A stretch of 64,000 nt of DNA from Mesorhizobium ciceri WSM4083. Its GTDB lineage: Bacteria; Pseudomonadota; Alphaproteobacteria; Rhizobiales; Rhizobiaceae. Below, in pieces: positions 1 through 10,760 of the stretch; the first letter of the stretch is position 1; the number at the start of each line of letters is the position of its first letter. The stretch is taken from positions 650,478 to 714,477 of the forward strand of contig NZ_JAFG01000005.1 of the NCBI RefSeq assembly GCF_000519305.1, in the 5' to 3' direction. Both the position numbers and the translations under genes were made by a program. The notes beneath the pieces were generated by a model, which searched no databases, had not been told where the DNA came from, and was given only the letters and a program-made list of their open reading frames with translations.

Positions 1-166
1 GCTTGGCGCGCAGCTGCAGGCCGAAATCGGAAAGCTTGCCCTTGCGGCGCTGGCCATGCTGGCCGGGACCGTATTCACGCTTGTTGACCGGGGACTTCGG
101 GCGGCCCCAGATGTTTTCGCCGAGACGGCGGTCGATCTTGTACTTCGCGGATTCGCGCTTGCTCAT
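1..166 (-). CDS. rpsD: 30S ribosomal protein S4, N-terminal part (runs off the window)
   Basis: The reverse strand from 166 begins [20 protein letters not shown] and continues through a [18 protein letters not shown] stretch, which is the conserved start of bacterial S4. About 55 codons are visible and the rest lies beyond base 1. S4 binds 16S rRNA early in assembly of the small subunit, and in several bacteria it represses its own synthesis. A purine-rich ribosome-binding site (AAAAGGGAA) precedes the ATG. The roughly 220-nt region upstream contains three hairpins and a TTGACA box, listed separately, so autoregulation through a leader is possible but not shown. Confidence 0.95.
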   Translation of the reverse strand, partial: MSKRESAKYKIDRRLGENIWGRPKSPVNKREYGPGQHGQRRKGKLSDFGLQLRAK

Positions 167-418
167 CGCATTCCCTTTTCAAAACAATACACCCGGAACC
201 TCATGGTCCGGGTGAAGGAAACGCGCCCTCCTCTGGCCTCCGTTTTCGAGACCTGACAGGGTTTTCCCACGCAACGCGGCGGAAAACCCACGGGACACGT
301 CAGTTCAAACAAGATAGTAGAATTGGAATTCCACGCATCTTGCGCACATAAAGAAAACCACCGGGCATTGCGGCCCGGTGTTGGCGCGCTGATTAAACGG
401 AGATTTAACCGGTGTCAA
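167..418 (-). promoter_or_regulatory. Putative rpsD promoter and structured 5' leader with three hairpins
   Basis: Within the 375-base gap between rpsD and the next gene, the minus strand has a perfect TTGACA (418-413) followed by TTTAAT (397-392, spacer 15) or TAATCA (395-390, spacer 17). Transcription would start near 385. Three stem-loops then lie before the rpsD ATG: CACCGGGC/GCCCGGTG (380-359), followed by GTTTTCTTT as in an intrinsic terminator; GGGTTTTCC/GGAAAACCC (289-259, perfect 9-bp arms); and ACCCGGA/TCCGGGT (213-191), about 25 nt before the start codon. This resembles an attenuating or protein-binding ribosomal leader. The role is inferred from layout only. Confidence 0.5.
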
Positions 419-541
419 GCTTGCGGCTGGCGTAGGCCGTGGCGACGATATAGCGTCTCTGGGTTGAGTACAGTGCCGGATGTGGCGGGAGGTTGCGCCA
501 GCGGCATCAGGAAGGGACCGGAGCAGAGGAGCTACATTCGC

Positions 542-751
542 ATGAAGAAATTCTTCCTTACCCTGACAGGAGCCGCTGTGTTGGCGGGATCCATGGCGGT
601 CCTGACACCGCAGCCGGCGGAGGCCAGGCATTGGCACGGACACCGACATCACCAGGCTTGTCGCATCGTGGTCAAGAAGAAGGTTATCTGGCGGCACGGC
701 CACAAGAAGGTCATACGCTACAAGATCAAGCAGTGCAGAGGGCGCTGGTAG
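542..751 (+). CDS. Small secreted His- and Lys/Arg-rich protein (69 aa), unknown function
   Basis: The ATG at 542 opens a 69-residue protein with a clear Sec signal peptide: MKK, a hydrophobic stretch, then PAEA before the likely cleavage near residue 28. The mature part is about 41 residues, contains seven His (six of them as H-x-H or HH groups), many Lys/Arg and exactly two Cys that could form one disulfide. I do not recognise a family. Such a chain could bind metal or anionic polymers in the periplasm, but this is speculation. It stands alone and is followed by a strong hairpin terminator at 789-810 shared with the convergent DUF3008 gene. Confidence 0.7.
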   Translation: MKKFFLTLTGAAVLAGSMAVLTPQPAEARHWHGHRHHQACRIVVKKKVIWRHGHKKVIRYKIKQCRGRW

Positions 752-787
752 GCTCCTACCGGTCTCAGGCGGCCGACATCATTTCAA

Positions 788-811
788 AGCCCGCGGTTTT
801 GGCCGCGGGCT
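788..811. terminator. Bidirectional intrinsic terminator between convergent genes
   Basis: GCCCGCGG (789-796) and CCGCGGGC (803-810) form a perfect 8-bp stem with a TTTTGG loop. It sits between the ends of the secreted-protein gene (751) and the DUF3008 gene (835), with short A and T runs on either side. Confidence 0.7.
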
Positions 812-834
812 CTTTGATTCCGGATGCTTAACCC

Positions 835-1023
835 TCAGTCTTTCGACTTCTTCTCCGGCAGGCCCTTGCGCTTCGTCTCGGCGAATTCCTCGAGCTGCTT
901 TTCGCTCATCGATTCGTACATTCCCTTGGAAGCGCCCTGGAGTTCGCTCTTCTTGGTCTCGCCGCGCTTGGCCGACAGAGCCGCGCCGGCGGCTTTCTGC
1001 TGGGCTTTCGAGGTGGCTGGCAT
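835..1023 (-). CDS. DUF3008 family protein (62 aa)
   Basis: This 62-residue hydrophilic protein begins MPATSKAQQKAAGAALSAKR and ends in a lysine-rich tail. The N-terminal pattern is the hallmark of the DUF3008 family, small proteins common in rhizobia. It has no signal peptide and no hydrophobic segment, and the SEKQLEEFAETKRKGLP region suggests short helices. The function is unknown. It has its own terminator downstream (789-810) and faces away from the RNB nuclease gene that starts at 1176, so the 152-bp gap between them must carry divergent promoters. Confidence 0.8.
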   Translation of the reverse strand: MPATSKAQQKAAGAALSAKRGETKKSELQGASKGMYESMSEKQLEEFAETKRKGLPEKKSKD

Positions 1024-1175
1024 CGTGCTTCTCCTTTGCTGTCACGAGAAACGCCGCGCTTCCACGGTAGTTCCGTGGCCGGCGGCTCAGCTTGGTGCTA
1101 ACCATCAGGCGATCGGTTTTGGCGATTTTCGTTGGCGACCTTCCCGTGTCCGGGGCGCCAGTATAGGACGGCGGC

Positions 1176-2555
1176 ATGAAATCACTGACCGATCCCTCCC
1201 AAGCGCTCTCCACCGGCCTGGCTAAAATCCGAACCGAATTCCGCGTGCCGGATGGATTTCCGGCAGCCGTAATGGCGGCCGCGGAGGCGGCGGCCAAACG
1301 TGTGCCCAGCCAGCATGCCGATCGAACGGCGATGCCCTTCGTCACGCTCGATCCGGCTGCTTCCACCGATCTTGATCAGGCGTTTTCAATCGAAGCGAGC
1401 GGCAGCGATCTTCTGCTGCATTATGCCATTGCCGACGTAGCCTGGTTCGTCGAGGACGGCGACGCGATCGATCTCGAGGCCTGGACGCGGGGCGAGACGC
1501 TTTACTTGCCGGACGGCAAGGCCGGTCTCTACCCGCCGGCACTTGCCGAAGGTGCGGCGAGCCTGTTGCCGGATGGACCGCGTCCAGCGGTCATCTTCAC
1601 CGTTCGGGTCGCCGGGGACGGTCTGGTGAAATTGGACGGCGCGGAGCGGGCAATCATTCAAAGCCGCGCGAAGCTTGCCTACGACAGCGTGCGGGCCTCC
1701 GATGTCCCGGCCGACTTCGCCGAAATGGCGCGGCGCATGGCTATGAACGAAAAGGGTCGTGGCGCGTCCCGCGTCGACCCGCCCGAGCAGGAGGTGGAAA
1801 GGCTGGCCGATGGCACATTCCGGCTTTCGTTCAGACCGCTGCTGCAATCCGAGCAAGACAACGCCGCGCTTTCGCTGGCTGCCAACATGGCGATTGCCGA
1901 CGCCATGCTTGCGCATCATACCGGGTTGTTCCGTGTGATGTCGGAGCCAGATGCGTTCAAGGTGCAAAGACTGCGCAACGCGGCACAGGCTCTGCGACTG
2001 TCTTGGCCGACCTCCACCAGCTTGCGCGACTATCAGCGGACCCTTGACCCGGCCGATCCGCAACAGGCGGCGCTGATGCTGGAAATCCGCCATGCAAGCC
2101 CTGGCGCATCTTACCAACCCTACAAAGAAGGGGTTGTCCCCTGGCATGAGGCGATGGCTGCGACCTATGCTCATGCAACCGCGCCGCTCAGGCGACTGGC
2201 CGATCGCTACGTCGTGCGCTGCGCGCTGGCTATCGCCAACGGCCAGCCCGTGCCGCAGGCCGTCACCGATGCATTCACTGGATTGCCGAAGGTGATGGGA
2301 CGTGCAGATAGCCGCGCGTCGCAGATCAACCATGCGGCCATCGACCTTGCCGAGGCGGTCATGCTCAGGGGACGCGAGGGAGAGACGTTCAAGGCCGTCG
2401 TGACCGACGTCAACCATGGCGTGCGCGTCCAGCTTGCCGATATGCCTGTCGTGGCCAATTTGAAGGCCGACGGGCTCGAACAGGGTGATGGCCTGACGCT
2501 AAGGTTGGTCTCGGCCGATCCGGATCAACGCAGCATCGTATTCGAACCTGCCTGA
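1176..2555 (+). CDS. RNB-domain (RNase II/R-like) ribonuclease, short form
   Basis: 459 residues. The N-terminal third contains the RNB catalytic loop LDPAASTDLDQAF (residues 58-70) and a YAIADVAWFV strand. The C-terminal part has the HATAPLRRLADRYV segment (about 332-346), equivalent to the conserved TxPxRRxxD region of RNase II. The chain lacks the long N-terminal cold-shock region of RNase R and no basic S1 tail is evident. Of the four metal-binding aspartates of E. coli RNase II (D201, D207, D209, D210), D59, D65 and D67 match the first three while the fourth position is Gln68. That variant is, from memory, usual in this short subfamily. It likely degrades RNA 3' to 5'. It converges with murI 23 bp away. 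Confidence 0.85.
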   Translation: MKSLTDPSQALSTGLAKIRTEFRVPDGFPAAVMAAAEAAAKRVPSQHADRTAMPFVTLDPAASTDLDQAFSIEASGSDLLLHYAIADVAWFVEDGDAIDLEAWTRGETLYLPDGKAGLYPPALAEGAASLLPDGPRPAVIFTVRVAGDGLVKLDGAERAIIQSRAKLAYDSVRASDVPADFAEMARRMAMNEKGRGASRVDPPEQEVERLADGTFRLSFRPLLQSEQDNAALSLAANMAIADAMLAHHTGLFRVMSEPDAFKVQRLRNAAQALRLSWPTSTSLRDYQRTLDPADPQQAALMLEIRHASPGASYQPYKEGVVPWHEAMAATYAHATAPLRRLADRYVVRCALAIANGQPVPQAVTDAFTGLPKVMGRADSRASQINHAAIDLAEAVMLRGREGETFKAVVTDVNHGVRVQLADMPVVANLKADGLEQGDGLTLRLVSADPDQRSIVFEPA

Positions 2556-2578
2556 ACGGCAGACGTTCCGGTCACGGC

Positions 2579-3367
2579 CTAGCGCACGACCAGTCCAAAG
2601 CCTTGCATCAGCCGGCTGGTAGCGAAGTCCACCTTGCCGGAGGTGAAGACGGCGATGTCTGGCTCGCCCATCGGCAGTGGTCCATCGACCGGCGCCAGCA
2701 GCGACATGGCGCGACGGGCGATCGCTTCGGCCGGGTCGATCCAGTCGACTGGCCAGGGCGCGGTCTTGCGCATGCGATTGGCCAGGAACGGATAATGGGT
2801 GCAGCCGAGCACCACGATGTCGGTGCGGGCGCCGTCTTTCTCGACAAAGCATGGCGCGATCTCCTCGCGCACGATCTCCTCGTCAACGAACCCCTGGCGC
2901 ATGTAGATCTCGGCCAGCGGCGCCAGCCTGTCCGAGCCGACCAGCCGCACGTGGCATTTCTGCGCCCATTTGCTGATCAGGTCGCGCGTGTATTGACGCT
3001 TGACCGTGCCGGGCGTTGCCAGCACCGAGACGAGCCCGGAGCGGGTGCGTTCCGCCGCCGGCTTGATCGCCGGCACCGTGCCGACAAAGGGATGACCGGG
3101 GAATTTCTGGCGCAGCGCGTCAATCACCAGCGTCGACGCCGTGTTGCAGGGAATGACCGAAATCTCGGGCCGGAACTTCTCCAGCAGCATGCCGAACAGG
3201 CCAAGGATATGGGCGTTAAGGGCCGGCTCCTCCCAGGCGCCATAGGGGAAAGCGGCATCGTCGGCGACATAGACAAAGCGGCGGTCGGGCATCAGCACGC
3301 GCGCCTCGCGCAGCACGGTAAGCCCGCCGATACCCGAATCGAACATCAGGATCGGCCGCTCAGTCAT
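2579..3367 (-). CDS. murI: Glutamate racemase
   Basis: 262 residues from the ATG at 3367. MurI interconverts L- and D-glutamate, supplying D-Glu for peptidoglycan. The family signature is complete: DSGIGGLTV at residues 10-18, the first catalytic cysteine in IPCNTAS (Cys74) and the second in VLGCTHYPF (Cys189). A longer in-frame reading starting at 3451 was rejected because it would run 28 codons into trmJ and the conserved start aligns with [12 protein letters not shown]. Its start overlaps the end of trmJ by 8 bases, so the two are probably co-transcribed and translationally coupled. Confidence 0.95.
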   Translation of the reverse strand: MTERPILMFDSGIGGLTVLREARVLMPDRRFVYVADDAAFPYGAWEEPALNAHILGLFGMLLEKFRPEISVIPCNTASTLVIDALRQKFPGHPFVGTVPAIKPAAERTRSGLVSVLATPGTVKRQYTRDLISKWAQKCHVRLVGSDRLAPLAEIYMRQGFVDEEIVREEIAPCFVEKDGARTDIVVLGCTHYPFLANRMRKTAPWPVDWIDPAEAIARRAMSLLAPVDGPLPMGEPDIAVFTSGKVDFATSRLMQGFGLVVR

Positions 3368-4274
3368 TGTCGGTGCCCTTGCCGCCCAACGGCGGTATGT
3401 CATCGTCCTTGCCGGTGTCGGCAAGGCGCGCCGCTTCCGCCTTGCGGGCACGCGCGGCGGCCGCGGGCAAGCGCCGTGGGTCGTCGCCAGGGGACCCGTC
3501 GCCGCGCGGCATCGCCGGCGAAAACCTGTCGAGCGACGAGATGATGCCGCGCAGCACCTTCAGCTCCGGTTCGGCAAAACCGGCGCGCGTCAGTACCGCA
3601 CGCAGATTGTCGATCATTTTCGGCTTCTTCGGTGCAGGCCGGAAATAGCCGCGCGCTTCCAGTGCGCCTTCCAGATAGGCGAACAGGCCGTGCAATTCTT
3701 CCTTGCTTGCCGGTTTCATGTCCGGGCCGGAAAAATTGGTCTTGGTCTCGTCTTCCAGGCCGGACTTCATCCATTCGTAGGACATCAGCAGCGCTGCCTG
3801 GGCAATGTTGAGCGAGGAGAAATCGGGATCAACCGGGAAAGTGACGATCTCGTCGGCAAGGCCGACCTCGTCATTGTAGAGGCCGAAGCGTTCGCGTCCG
3901 AACAGGATGCCGGTGCGCTGGCCCATCACGTGGCGCGCCCGCAGCAGCCTGCCCGCCTCCACCGGCCCGCGCACGGATTTGAAGCCGTCGCGCTGCCTGG
4001 CCGTGGTGGCGAAGACGAAGTTCAGGTCGGCGAGCGCCGAGGCCAGATCGTCGAAGACGGTGACAGCGTCGATGACATGATCGGCGCGGCTGGCCGCCGC
4101 GCGTGCCTTCTCGCTCGGCCAACCATCACGCGGGTTGACCAGGCGCAGCTCCGACAGACCGAAATTGGCCATGGCGCGCGCGACCATGCCGATGTTCTCG
4201 CCAAGCTGAGGCTCGACGAGGATGATCGCCGGGCCGGCGACTGCAATGCTATCGGGATCTTTGATGACGGGCAT
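3360..4274 (-). CDS. trmJ: SPOUT-family RNA methyltransferase (TrmJ-like)
   Basis: 304 residues from the ATG at 4274; a TTG at 4283 is an alternative start. The N-terminal 170 residues carry SpoU/TrmH motifs: [19 protein letters not shown] (22-40), [11 protein letters not shown] (122-132) and SSLNIAQA (153-160), which form the knotted AdoMet-binding fold. The C-terminal half has a helical region and a Pro/Arg/Lys-rich tail. TrmJ methylates the 2'-O of nucleotide 32 in tRNAs. Because family members are hard to separate by eye, another SpoU target is possible. It precedes and overlaps murI and is divergent from icd, with 215 bp between them. Confidence 0.85.
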   Translation of the reverse strand: MPVIKDPDSIAVAGPAIILVEPQLGENIGMVARAMANFGLSELRLVNPRDGWPSEKARAAASRADHVIDAVTVFDDLASALADLNFVFATTARQRDGFKSVRGPVEAGRLLRARHVMGQRTGILFGRERFGLYNDEVGLADEIVTFPVDPDFSSLNIAQAALLMSYEWMKSGLEDETKTNFSGPDMKPASKEELHGLFAYLEGALEARGYFRPAPKKPKMIDNLRAVLTRAGFAEPELKVLRGIISSLDRFSPAMPRGDGSPGDDPRRLPAAAARARKAEAARLADTGKDDDIPPLGGKGTDND

Positions 4275-4489
4275 GATTGTCAATGAACTGCTGTTTGCGG
4301 CATTTCAGCGTCCCTGCCATATTCGGCCGGGAAAATGAAGCATTCGCAAATGACGACGGCTCTGGCCTCCAATTCGTGACCGATCGCCGTTTGCGTGGCC
4401 AAAAGCGCTTTGATATACGGGCGACATCTCCCGGCCCAACGCCACGCGGGCAAGGCCGTCCCATATCCCAGCAACGAGGCATTCTTTCC

Positions 4490-5701
4490 ATGGCGAAGAT
4501 CAAGGTGGCGAACCCGGTCGTCGAACTCGACGGCGACGAGATGACCCGCATCATCTGGCAGTTCATCAAGGACAAGCTGATCCATCCTTATCTCGACCTC
4601 AAGCTTGAATATTACGACCTCGGCATCGAGCATCGCGACGCCACCAACGACCAGGTGACCATCGATTCGGCCAACGCCATCAAGAAACACGGCGTTGGCG
4701 TGAAATGCGCGACGATCACCCCCGACGAACAGCGCGTCGAGGAGTTCAAGCTGAAGAAGATGTGGAAGTCGCCGAACGGCACCATCCGCAACATCCTCGG
4801 CGGCACCATCTTCCGCGAGCCGATCATCATGAAGAACGTGCCGCGCCTGGTGCCCGGCTGGACCAAGCCGATCATCGTCGGCCGCCATGCTTTCGGCGAC
4901 CAGTACCGCGCCACCGATTTCCGCTTCCCCGGCAAGGGCAAGCTGACCATCAAGTTCGTCGGCGAGGACGGCCAGGTGATCGAGCACGATGTATACGACG
5001 CGCCCGGCGCCGGTGTCGCCATGGCCATGTACAATCTCGACGAGTCGATCCGCGAGTTCGCCCGCGCCTCGCTGAACTACGGCTTGCTGCGCAACTACCC
5101 GGTCTATCTGTCGACCAAGAACACGATCCTCAAGGCCTATGACGGCCGCTTCAAGGACATCTTCCAGGAGGTCTACGAGGCTGAATTCGAGGCCGAGTTC
5201 AAGTCGAAGAAGCTGTGGTACGAGCACCGCCTGATCGACGACATGGTGGCCTCCGCCCTGAAATGGTCGGGCGGCTATGTCTGGGCCTGCAAGAACTATG
5301 ATGGTGACGTGCAGTCCGACACGGTCGCGCAAGGTTTCGGCTCACTCGGCCTGATGACCTCGGTGCTGATGACGCCGGACGGCAAGACCGTGGAAGCGGA
5401 AGCCGCGCACGGGACCGTCACCCGCCACTACCGCCAGCATCAGAAGGGCGAGGAAACCTCGACCAATTCGATCGCCTCGATCTTCGCCTGGACGCGTGGC
5501 CTCACCCATCGCGCCAAGCTCGACGACAATGCCGAGCTGAAGCGCTTTGCCGAGACGCTGGAAAAAGTCTGCATCCAGACGGTCGAGTCCGGCTTCATGA
5601 CCAAGGACCTGTCGCTCTTGATCGGCCCCGACCAGCCCTGGCTGTCGACCACCGGTTTCCTCGACAAGATCGACGAGAACCTGCAGAAGGCGATGGCGTA
5701 A
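4490..5701 (+). CDS. icd: NADP-dependent isocitrate dehydrogenase
   Basis: 403 residues from the ATG at 4490, preceded by GAGG 10 bases upstream. It is the homodimeric, eukaryote-like type of isocitrate dehydrogenase usual in Rhizobiales. The isocitrate-binding set is visible as S94, N96, R100 in WKSPNGTIR and R109 in TIFRE, and the metal/nucleotide region includes [14 protein letters not shown] and [12 protein letters not shown]. The enzyme makes 2-oxoglutarate and NADPH in the TCA cycle. The long upstream in-frame extension to 4277 is not credible because it lacks conserved sequence. A GST gene starts 11 bases after the stop and may be co-transcribed. Confidence 0.97.
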   Translation: MAKIKVANPVVELDGDEMTRIIWQFIKDKLIHPYLDLKLEYYDLGIEHRDATNDQVTIDSANAIKKHGVGVKCATITPDEQRVEEFKLKKMWKSPNGTIRNILGGTIFREPIIMKNVPRLVPGWTKPIIVGRHAFGDQYRATDFRFPGKGKLTIKFVGEDGQVIEHDVYDAPGAGVAMAMYNLDESIREFARASLNYGLLRNYPVYLSTKNTILKAYDGRFKDIFQEVYEAEFEAEFKSKKLWYEHRLIDDMVASALKWSGGYVWACKNYDGDVQSDTVAQGFGSLGLMTSVLMTPDGKTVEAEAAHGTVTRHYRQHQKGEETSTNSIASIFAWTRGLTHRAKLDDNAELKRFAETLEKVCIQTVESGFMTKDLSLLIGPDQPWLSTTGFLDKIDENLQKAMA

Positions 5702-5712
5702 GCCGGAAGCCC

Positions 5713-6339
5713 ATGGCCAAGCCGGTCGTCTACGGGGCGGACTACAGCGTCTATGTACGCATCGTCCGCCTCGTACTCGCGGAAAAAGGCATCGACTACG
5801 AGCTTGTGCCGGTCGATGTCTTTGCCGCCGAGGGCGTTCCCGCCTGGTATTTCGAGCATCATCCGTTCGGCCGCATCCCGGCCTTCTGTTATGACGGGTT
5901 TCGCCTCTTCGAGACGAGCGCGATTGCGCGCTATGTCGATGAGGGCTTTGACGGCCCTGCCCTACAGCCGTCGGATCCGCGCGCCCGCGCAACCATGAAC
6001 CAGATCATCGGCATGCTCGACGCCTATGGCTACCGCGCGATGGTCTGGGATGTCGCGGTGGAGCGGCTGGAAAAGGCTGAGCCGGATGAGGAATTGATCG
6101 CCGGCGGCCTTGCTCAGGCTGAGACGGTGCTGAAAATGCTGACCTCACTGAAGGCAGAGGGACCATGGTTGCTCGGCGAGCAACTGACACTGGCCGACCT
6201 GCACGCCGCGCCGATCATCGCCTATTTCGTCAAGGTCAGCGAGGGGCAAAAGGTGCTGGCCGAGTTCCCTGATATCCGGGATTGGTATGCGCGCATTGCG
6301 GCTCGGCCGGGCTTCGTGCGGACTGAAAAAGTCGGCTGA
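5713..6339 (+). CDS. Glutathione S-transferase family protein
   Basis: 208 residues. The N-terminal 80 residues form a thioredoxin-like GST domain ([20 protein letters not shown], then [20 protein letters not shown] with the cis-Pro and the GSH gamma-Glu-binding E-T-S). The C-terminal half is helical with the typical [17 protein letters not shown] motif. The substrate cannot be told from sequence; detoxification or stress roles are typical. It follows icd by 11 bases and is followed by a long inverted repeat element (6354-6538). Confidence 0.9.
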   Translation: MAKPVVYGADYSVYVRIVRLVLAEKGIDYELVPVDVFAAEGVPAWYFEHHPFGRIPAFCYDGFRLFETSAIARYVDEGFDGPALQPSDPRARATMNQIIGMLDAYGYRAMVWDVAVERLEKAEPDEELIAGGLAQAETVLKMLTSLKAEGPWLLGEQLTLADLHAAPIIAYFVKVSEGQKVLAEFPDIRDWYARIAARPGFVRTEKVG

Positions 6340-6353
6340 CAAGAGACGTCCGC

Positions 6354-6538
6354 GGGACAGCGCCCCCTCTGTCCTGCCGGACATCTCCCCCACGAGTGGG
6401 GAGATTGGCAGCGTCCGCTGAGGCGCCTGTTCCGGCGCGGTTTTATTTCGACGTGGGAGATTGGCAAAAGCCGACGCGACGTCCGATCTCCCCACTCGTG
6501 GGGGAGATGTCCGGCAGGACAGAGGGGGGCGCTGTCCC
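6354..6538. repeat. Long imperfect inverted repeat (rhizobial intergenic palindrome)
   Basis: The left arm (6354-6405) and the right arm (6486-6538) are reverse complements over about 52 bases, differing by one base in a C/G run. The 80-base middle contains two direct copies of a GGGAGATTGGCA-like unit. Sequences of this type (CTCCCCACTCGTGGGGGAGAT) are, from memory, widespread between genes in Mesorhizobium and Rhizobium. It lies between the ends of the GST and alaS genes and could act as a bidirectional terminator. No transposase is present. Confidence 0.75.
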
Positions 6539-6570
6539 TCCAACCGTTGCTATAAATTCAGCCCAATAGC

Positions 6571-9237
6571 CTACGCCGCTTCGAGTGCCGCCCTCACCGC
6601 CGCAATCGCATCATCGGCCTTGGATGCGTCGGGGCCGCCGGCCTGGGCCATGTCGGGCCGCCCGCCGCCGCCCTGCCCGCCCAATGCGGCGGAGGCCACA
6701 CGGACAAGGTCGACGGCGCTGAAGCGGCCGATGAGGTCGTCGGTGACGGCCACCACGACGCTTGCCTTGTTGTCTTCGCCGGCGCCGACGAAGACGACGA
6801 CGCCGGAGCCGAGCGAGCTCTTGCCGGCATCGGCCAGCGGCTTCAAATCCTTCGGCGAGACACCGGAGACCGTCTTGCCGAGGAAGCCGATACCGGCGAC
6901 CGTCTCATTGGCGGCTGGAGCATCGGCTGACGATCCCCCGCCCAGCGCCAGCTTCTTGCGCGCTTCGGTCAGTTCCTTCTCGAGCTTCTTGCGCTCTTCG
7001 AGCAGCGTCTCGACGCGCGCCGGCACATCGGCCGGCGAAATCTTCAACACGGCTGCCGTCGCCTTCAGACGCCTATCCTGCTCGTCGAGATATTTTCGCG
7101 CGGCCTCGCCGGTCAGCGCCTCGATGCGGCGCACGCCGGCGGCGACCGCGCTGTCCGATACGACACGCACCAGGCCGATGTCGCCGGTCGCCCGGACATG
7201 CGTGCCACCGCAAAGCTCGACCGAATAGGGCCGGTTGGCCTTGGCGCCATGCACGCCGGTGCCCATCGACACGACGCGCACCTCGTCGCCATATTTCTCG
7301 CCGAACAGGGCCATGGCGCCTTCGGCAATGGCATCGTCGACCGACATCAGCCGCGTGGACACCGGGCTATTCTGGACGACGATCTCGTTGGCCATGCGCT
7401 CGACCTCTTCGATATCCTCTGACGAAATGGGCTTGTTGTGCGAGATGTCGAAGCGCAGGCGCTCGGGCGCGACCAGCGAGCCCTTCTGCGCGACATGGCT
7501 GCCCAGCACCTCGCGCAGCGCCTCATGGATAAGATGCGTCGCGGAATGGTTGGCGCGCAGCCTCGAGCGTCTGGCGTGGTCGACCTTCAGCTCGACGGCG
7601 GCACCGGTCTTGACCGTGCCGCTGGCCACCTTGCCGATATGCACGAACAGCCCGTCGGCCTTTTTCTGCGTATCCGAAACCTCGATCGAAAACCCTTCGC
7701 CGGAGATGACACCGGTGTCGCCCATCTGGCCGCCGGACTCGGCATAGAACGGCGTCTGGCTGACGACGATCGCCACCGCGTCGCCCTTGCCGGCGCTGTC
7801 GATGGTCTTGCCATCCTTGACAAGCGCCTGGATGATGCCTTCGGCAGCTTCAGTCTCATAGCCGAGGAACTCGGTGGCACCCGCCTTCTCGCGCACCGAG
7901 AACCAGATGGTCTCGGTGGCCGCGTCGCCGGAGCCGGCCCAGTGCTTGCGCGCCTCGGCCTTCTGCTGCTCCATGGCGTTGGTGAAGCCGGCGAGATCGA
8001 CCGAAATGCTGCGCTGGCGCAGTGCGTCCTGCGTCAGGTCGAGCGGGAAGCCATAGGTATCGTAGAGCTTGAAGGCCGTCTCGCCATCCAGCATGTCGCC
8101 GGCATGCAGCGTTTCCGTCGCCTCCGAAAGCAGGCCGAGGCCGCGCACCAGCGTCTTGCGGAACCTGGTCTCCTCGAGCTTCAGCGTCTCGGTGATCAAC
8201 TGTTCGCCGCGCAGCAGCTCCGGATAGGCCTGGCCCATTTCGCGCACCAGCGCCGGTACCAGCTTCCACATCAGCGGTTCGTTGGCGCCGAGCAACTGCG
8301 CATGGCGCATGGCGCGGCGCATGATGCGGCGCAGGACATAGCCCCGGCCTTCGTTCGAGGGCAGCACGCCATCAGCGACCAGGAAGGAAGACGAGCGCAG
8401 ATGATCGGCAATGACGCGGTAGGACGCGACCGTCTCCTTGTCGGGGCCATGCCCGATCGCGGACGAGGCCGCGTCGATCAGGTGACGGAACAGATCAGTC
8501 TCGAAGACGCTTTCCACCCCCTGCAGGATGGACGCCATGCGCTCCAGGCCCATGCCGGTGTCGATCGAGGGGCGCGGCAGGTCGATGCGCTCCTCCTTCG
8601 TCACCTGTTCATACTGCATGAACACCAAGTTCCAGAATTCGAGGAAACGGTCGCCATCCTCCTCCGGACTGCCGGGAGGGCCGCCCCAGATGTGCTCGCC
8701 GCGGTCGATGAAGATTTCCGAGCACGGCCCGCACGGGCCGGTATCGCCCATCGCCCAGAAATTGTCCGAGGTCGCGATGCGAATGATGCGGTCGTCGGAA
8801 AACCCGGCGATCTTCTTCCAGAAGCCGGCCGCCTCGTCATCCGTGTGATAGACGGTGACCAGCAGCTTGTCCTTGTTCAGCCCGAATTCCCTGGTGATCA
8901 GGTTCCAGGCAAGCTCGATGGCGCGCTCCTTGAAATAGTCGCCGAAGGAGAAATTGCCGAGCATCTCGAAGAAGGTCAGATGGCGCGCGGTGTAGCCGAC
9001 ATTATCGAGATCGTTGTGCTTGCCGCCGGCGCGCACGCTCTTCTGGGCGGTCGAAGCGCGCGAATAGGGCCGCTTCTCCAAACCGGTGAAGACGTTCTTG
9101 AACTGCACCATGCCGGCGTTGGTGAACATCAGCGTCGGGTCGTTGCGCGGCACCAGCGGGCTCGACGCGACGATCTCGTGACCCTCCTTGCGGAAGTAGT
9201 CGAGAAATGTCGACCGGATTTCGTTCACGCCACTCAT
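6571..9237 (-). CDS. alaS: Alanyl-tRNA synthetase
   Basis: 888 residues, the normal length. It charges tRNA-Ala and edits mischarged Ser/Gly. The N-terminal class II catalytic core shows [20 protein letters not shown] and [13 protein letters not shown]. The editing domain has the zinc-binding [12 protein letters not shown] (HxxxH near 563-567) and [13 protein letters not shown] (near 674-678). The C-terminal end has a coiled coil ([19 protein letters not shown]) and the glycine-rich [16 protein letters not shown] motif of the C-Ala domain. It lies downstream of recA on the same strand but is separated by the recA terminator. A small hairpin lies 23-40 bases before its ATG. Confidence 0.98.
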   Translation of the reverse strand: MSGVNEIRSTFLDYFRKEGHEIVASSPLVPRNDPTLMFTNAGMVQFKNVFTGLEKRPYSRASTAQKSVRAGGKHNDLDNVGYTARHLTFFEMLGNFSFGDYFKERAIELAWNLITREFGLNKDKLLVTVYHTDDEAAGFWKKIAGFSDDRIIRIATSDNFWAMGDTGPCGPCSEIFIDRGEHIWGGPPGSPEEDGDRFLEFWNLVFMQYEQVTKEERIDLPRPSIDTGMGLERMASILQGVESVFETDLFRHLIDAASSAIGHGPDKETVASYRVIADHLRSSSFLVADGVLPSNEGRGYVLRRIMRRAMRHAQLLGANEPLMWKLVPALVREMGQAYPELLRGEQLITETLKLEETRFRKTLVRGLGLLSEATETLHAGDMLDGETAFKLYDTYGFPLDLTQDALRQRSISVDLAGFTNAMEQQKAEARKHWAGSGDAATETIWFSVREKAGATEFLGYETEAAEGIIQALVKDGKTIDSAGKGDAVAIVVSQTPFYAESGGQMGDTGVISGEGFSIEVSDTQKKADGLFVHIGKVASGTVKTGAAVELKVDHARRSRLRANHSATHLIHEALREVLGSHVAQKGSLVAPERLRFDISHNKPISSEDIEEVERMANEIVVQNSPVSTRLMSVDDAIAEGAMALFGEKYGDEVRVVSMGTGVHGAKANRPYSVELCGGTHVRATGDIGLVRVVSDSAVAAGVRRIEALTGEAARKYLDEQDRRLKATAAVLKISPADVPARVETLLEERKKLEKELTEARKKLALGGGSSADAPAANETVAGIGFLGKTVSGVSPKDLKPLADAGKSSLGSGVVVFVGAGEDNKASVVVAVTDDLIGRFSAVDLVRVASAALGGQGGGGRPDMAQAGGPDASKADDAIAAVRAALEAA

Positions 9238-9259
9238 GAATGCTGCCTTTTCGGAAGAG

Positions 9260-9277
9260 CCGCCGGCAAACCGGCGG
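9260..9277 (-). other. Small hairpin in the alaS 5' region
   Basis: CCGCCGG/CCGGCGG arms with a CAAA loop lie 23 bases upstream of the alaS ATG. There is no T run after it on the minus strand, so it is more likely a leader structure than a terminator. No T-box or other known riboswitch was recognised. Confidence 0.4.
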
Positions 9278-9415
9278 AAATGGGCTCTGCGTTTTAGAAG
9301 ATTAGGACTTGGCCTTTTAGCCGCCGCGCTTCACCCTGTCCAGAAACACGGAATTGGTCCAATCCACGGCCTTTTTCCGTCATTCGAACCGGCCCTATTT
9401 CGCCGCCAAAAACGC

Positions 9416-9443
9416 AAAACCGCCGGCACTGGGCCGGCGGTTT
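9416..9443 (-). terminator. Intrinsic terminator of recA
   Basis: On the minus strand an 11-bp stem (AAACCGCCGGC/GCCGGCGGTTT) with a 5-base loop is followed by TTTTGCGTTTTT. It lies about 93 bases after the recA stop codon and separates recA from alaS. Confidence 0.85.
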
Positions 9444-9535
9444 CGAAACGCAATAACACGGAACTCGATTACATAAGCCTGAGATAATAGAACGCGATTA
9501 TGGCCGAACTCCGGCCGGCCTGGCGTGCGAAGCTG

Positions 9536-10636
<1,101 letters not shown>

Positions 10637-10686
10637 GATACATCACCCCTTGGTCGTCAATGAAGGCCGGACAATCCGTAATCCCT

Positions 10687-10720
10687 GCCTATTTGTACCT
10701 TTTTTGTTCTCATTTGACAA
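10687..10720 (-). promoter_or_regulatory. recA promoter overlapping a TTG-N11-CAA SOS operator
   Basis: On the minus strand, TTGTCA (10719-10714) and TACAAA (10696-10691) are separated by 17 bases and form a promoter about 60 bases before the recA ATG. The -35 box lies inside TTG-N11-CAA (10704-10720), the operator form reported for Rhizobium etli recA. LexA binding here would block the promoter directly. The assignment rests on remembered consensus and position. Confidence 0.75.
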
Positions 10721-10760
10721 GAGGGATCAAGTATCTGAATAACAAACAATATCCGGATTT

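Noticed and set aside
359..541. Independent small RNA on the minus strand ending at the hairpin 359-380
   Set aside because: The only good promoter (TTGACA at 418-413) would start transcription just before that hairpin, leaving an RNA of about 35 nt; a leader of rpsD explains the layout better.
7438..9297. 619-codon open frame on the plus strand opposite alaS
   Set aside because: It is a high-GC antisense shadow; alaS on the minus strand has complete family motifs along its whole length.
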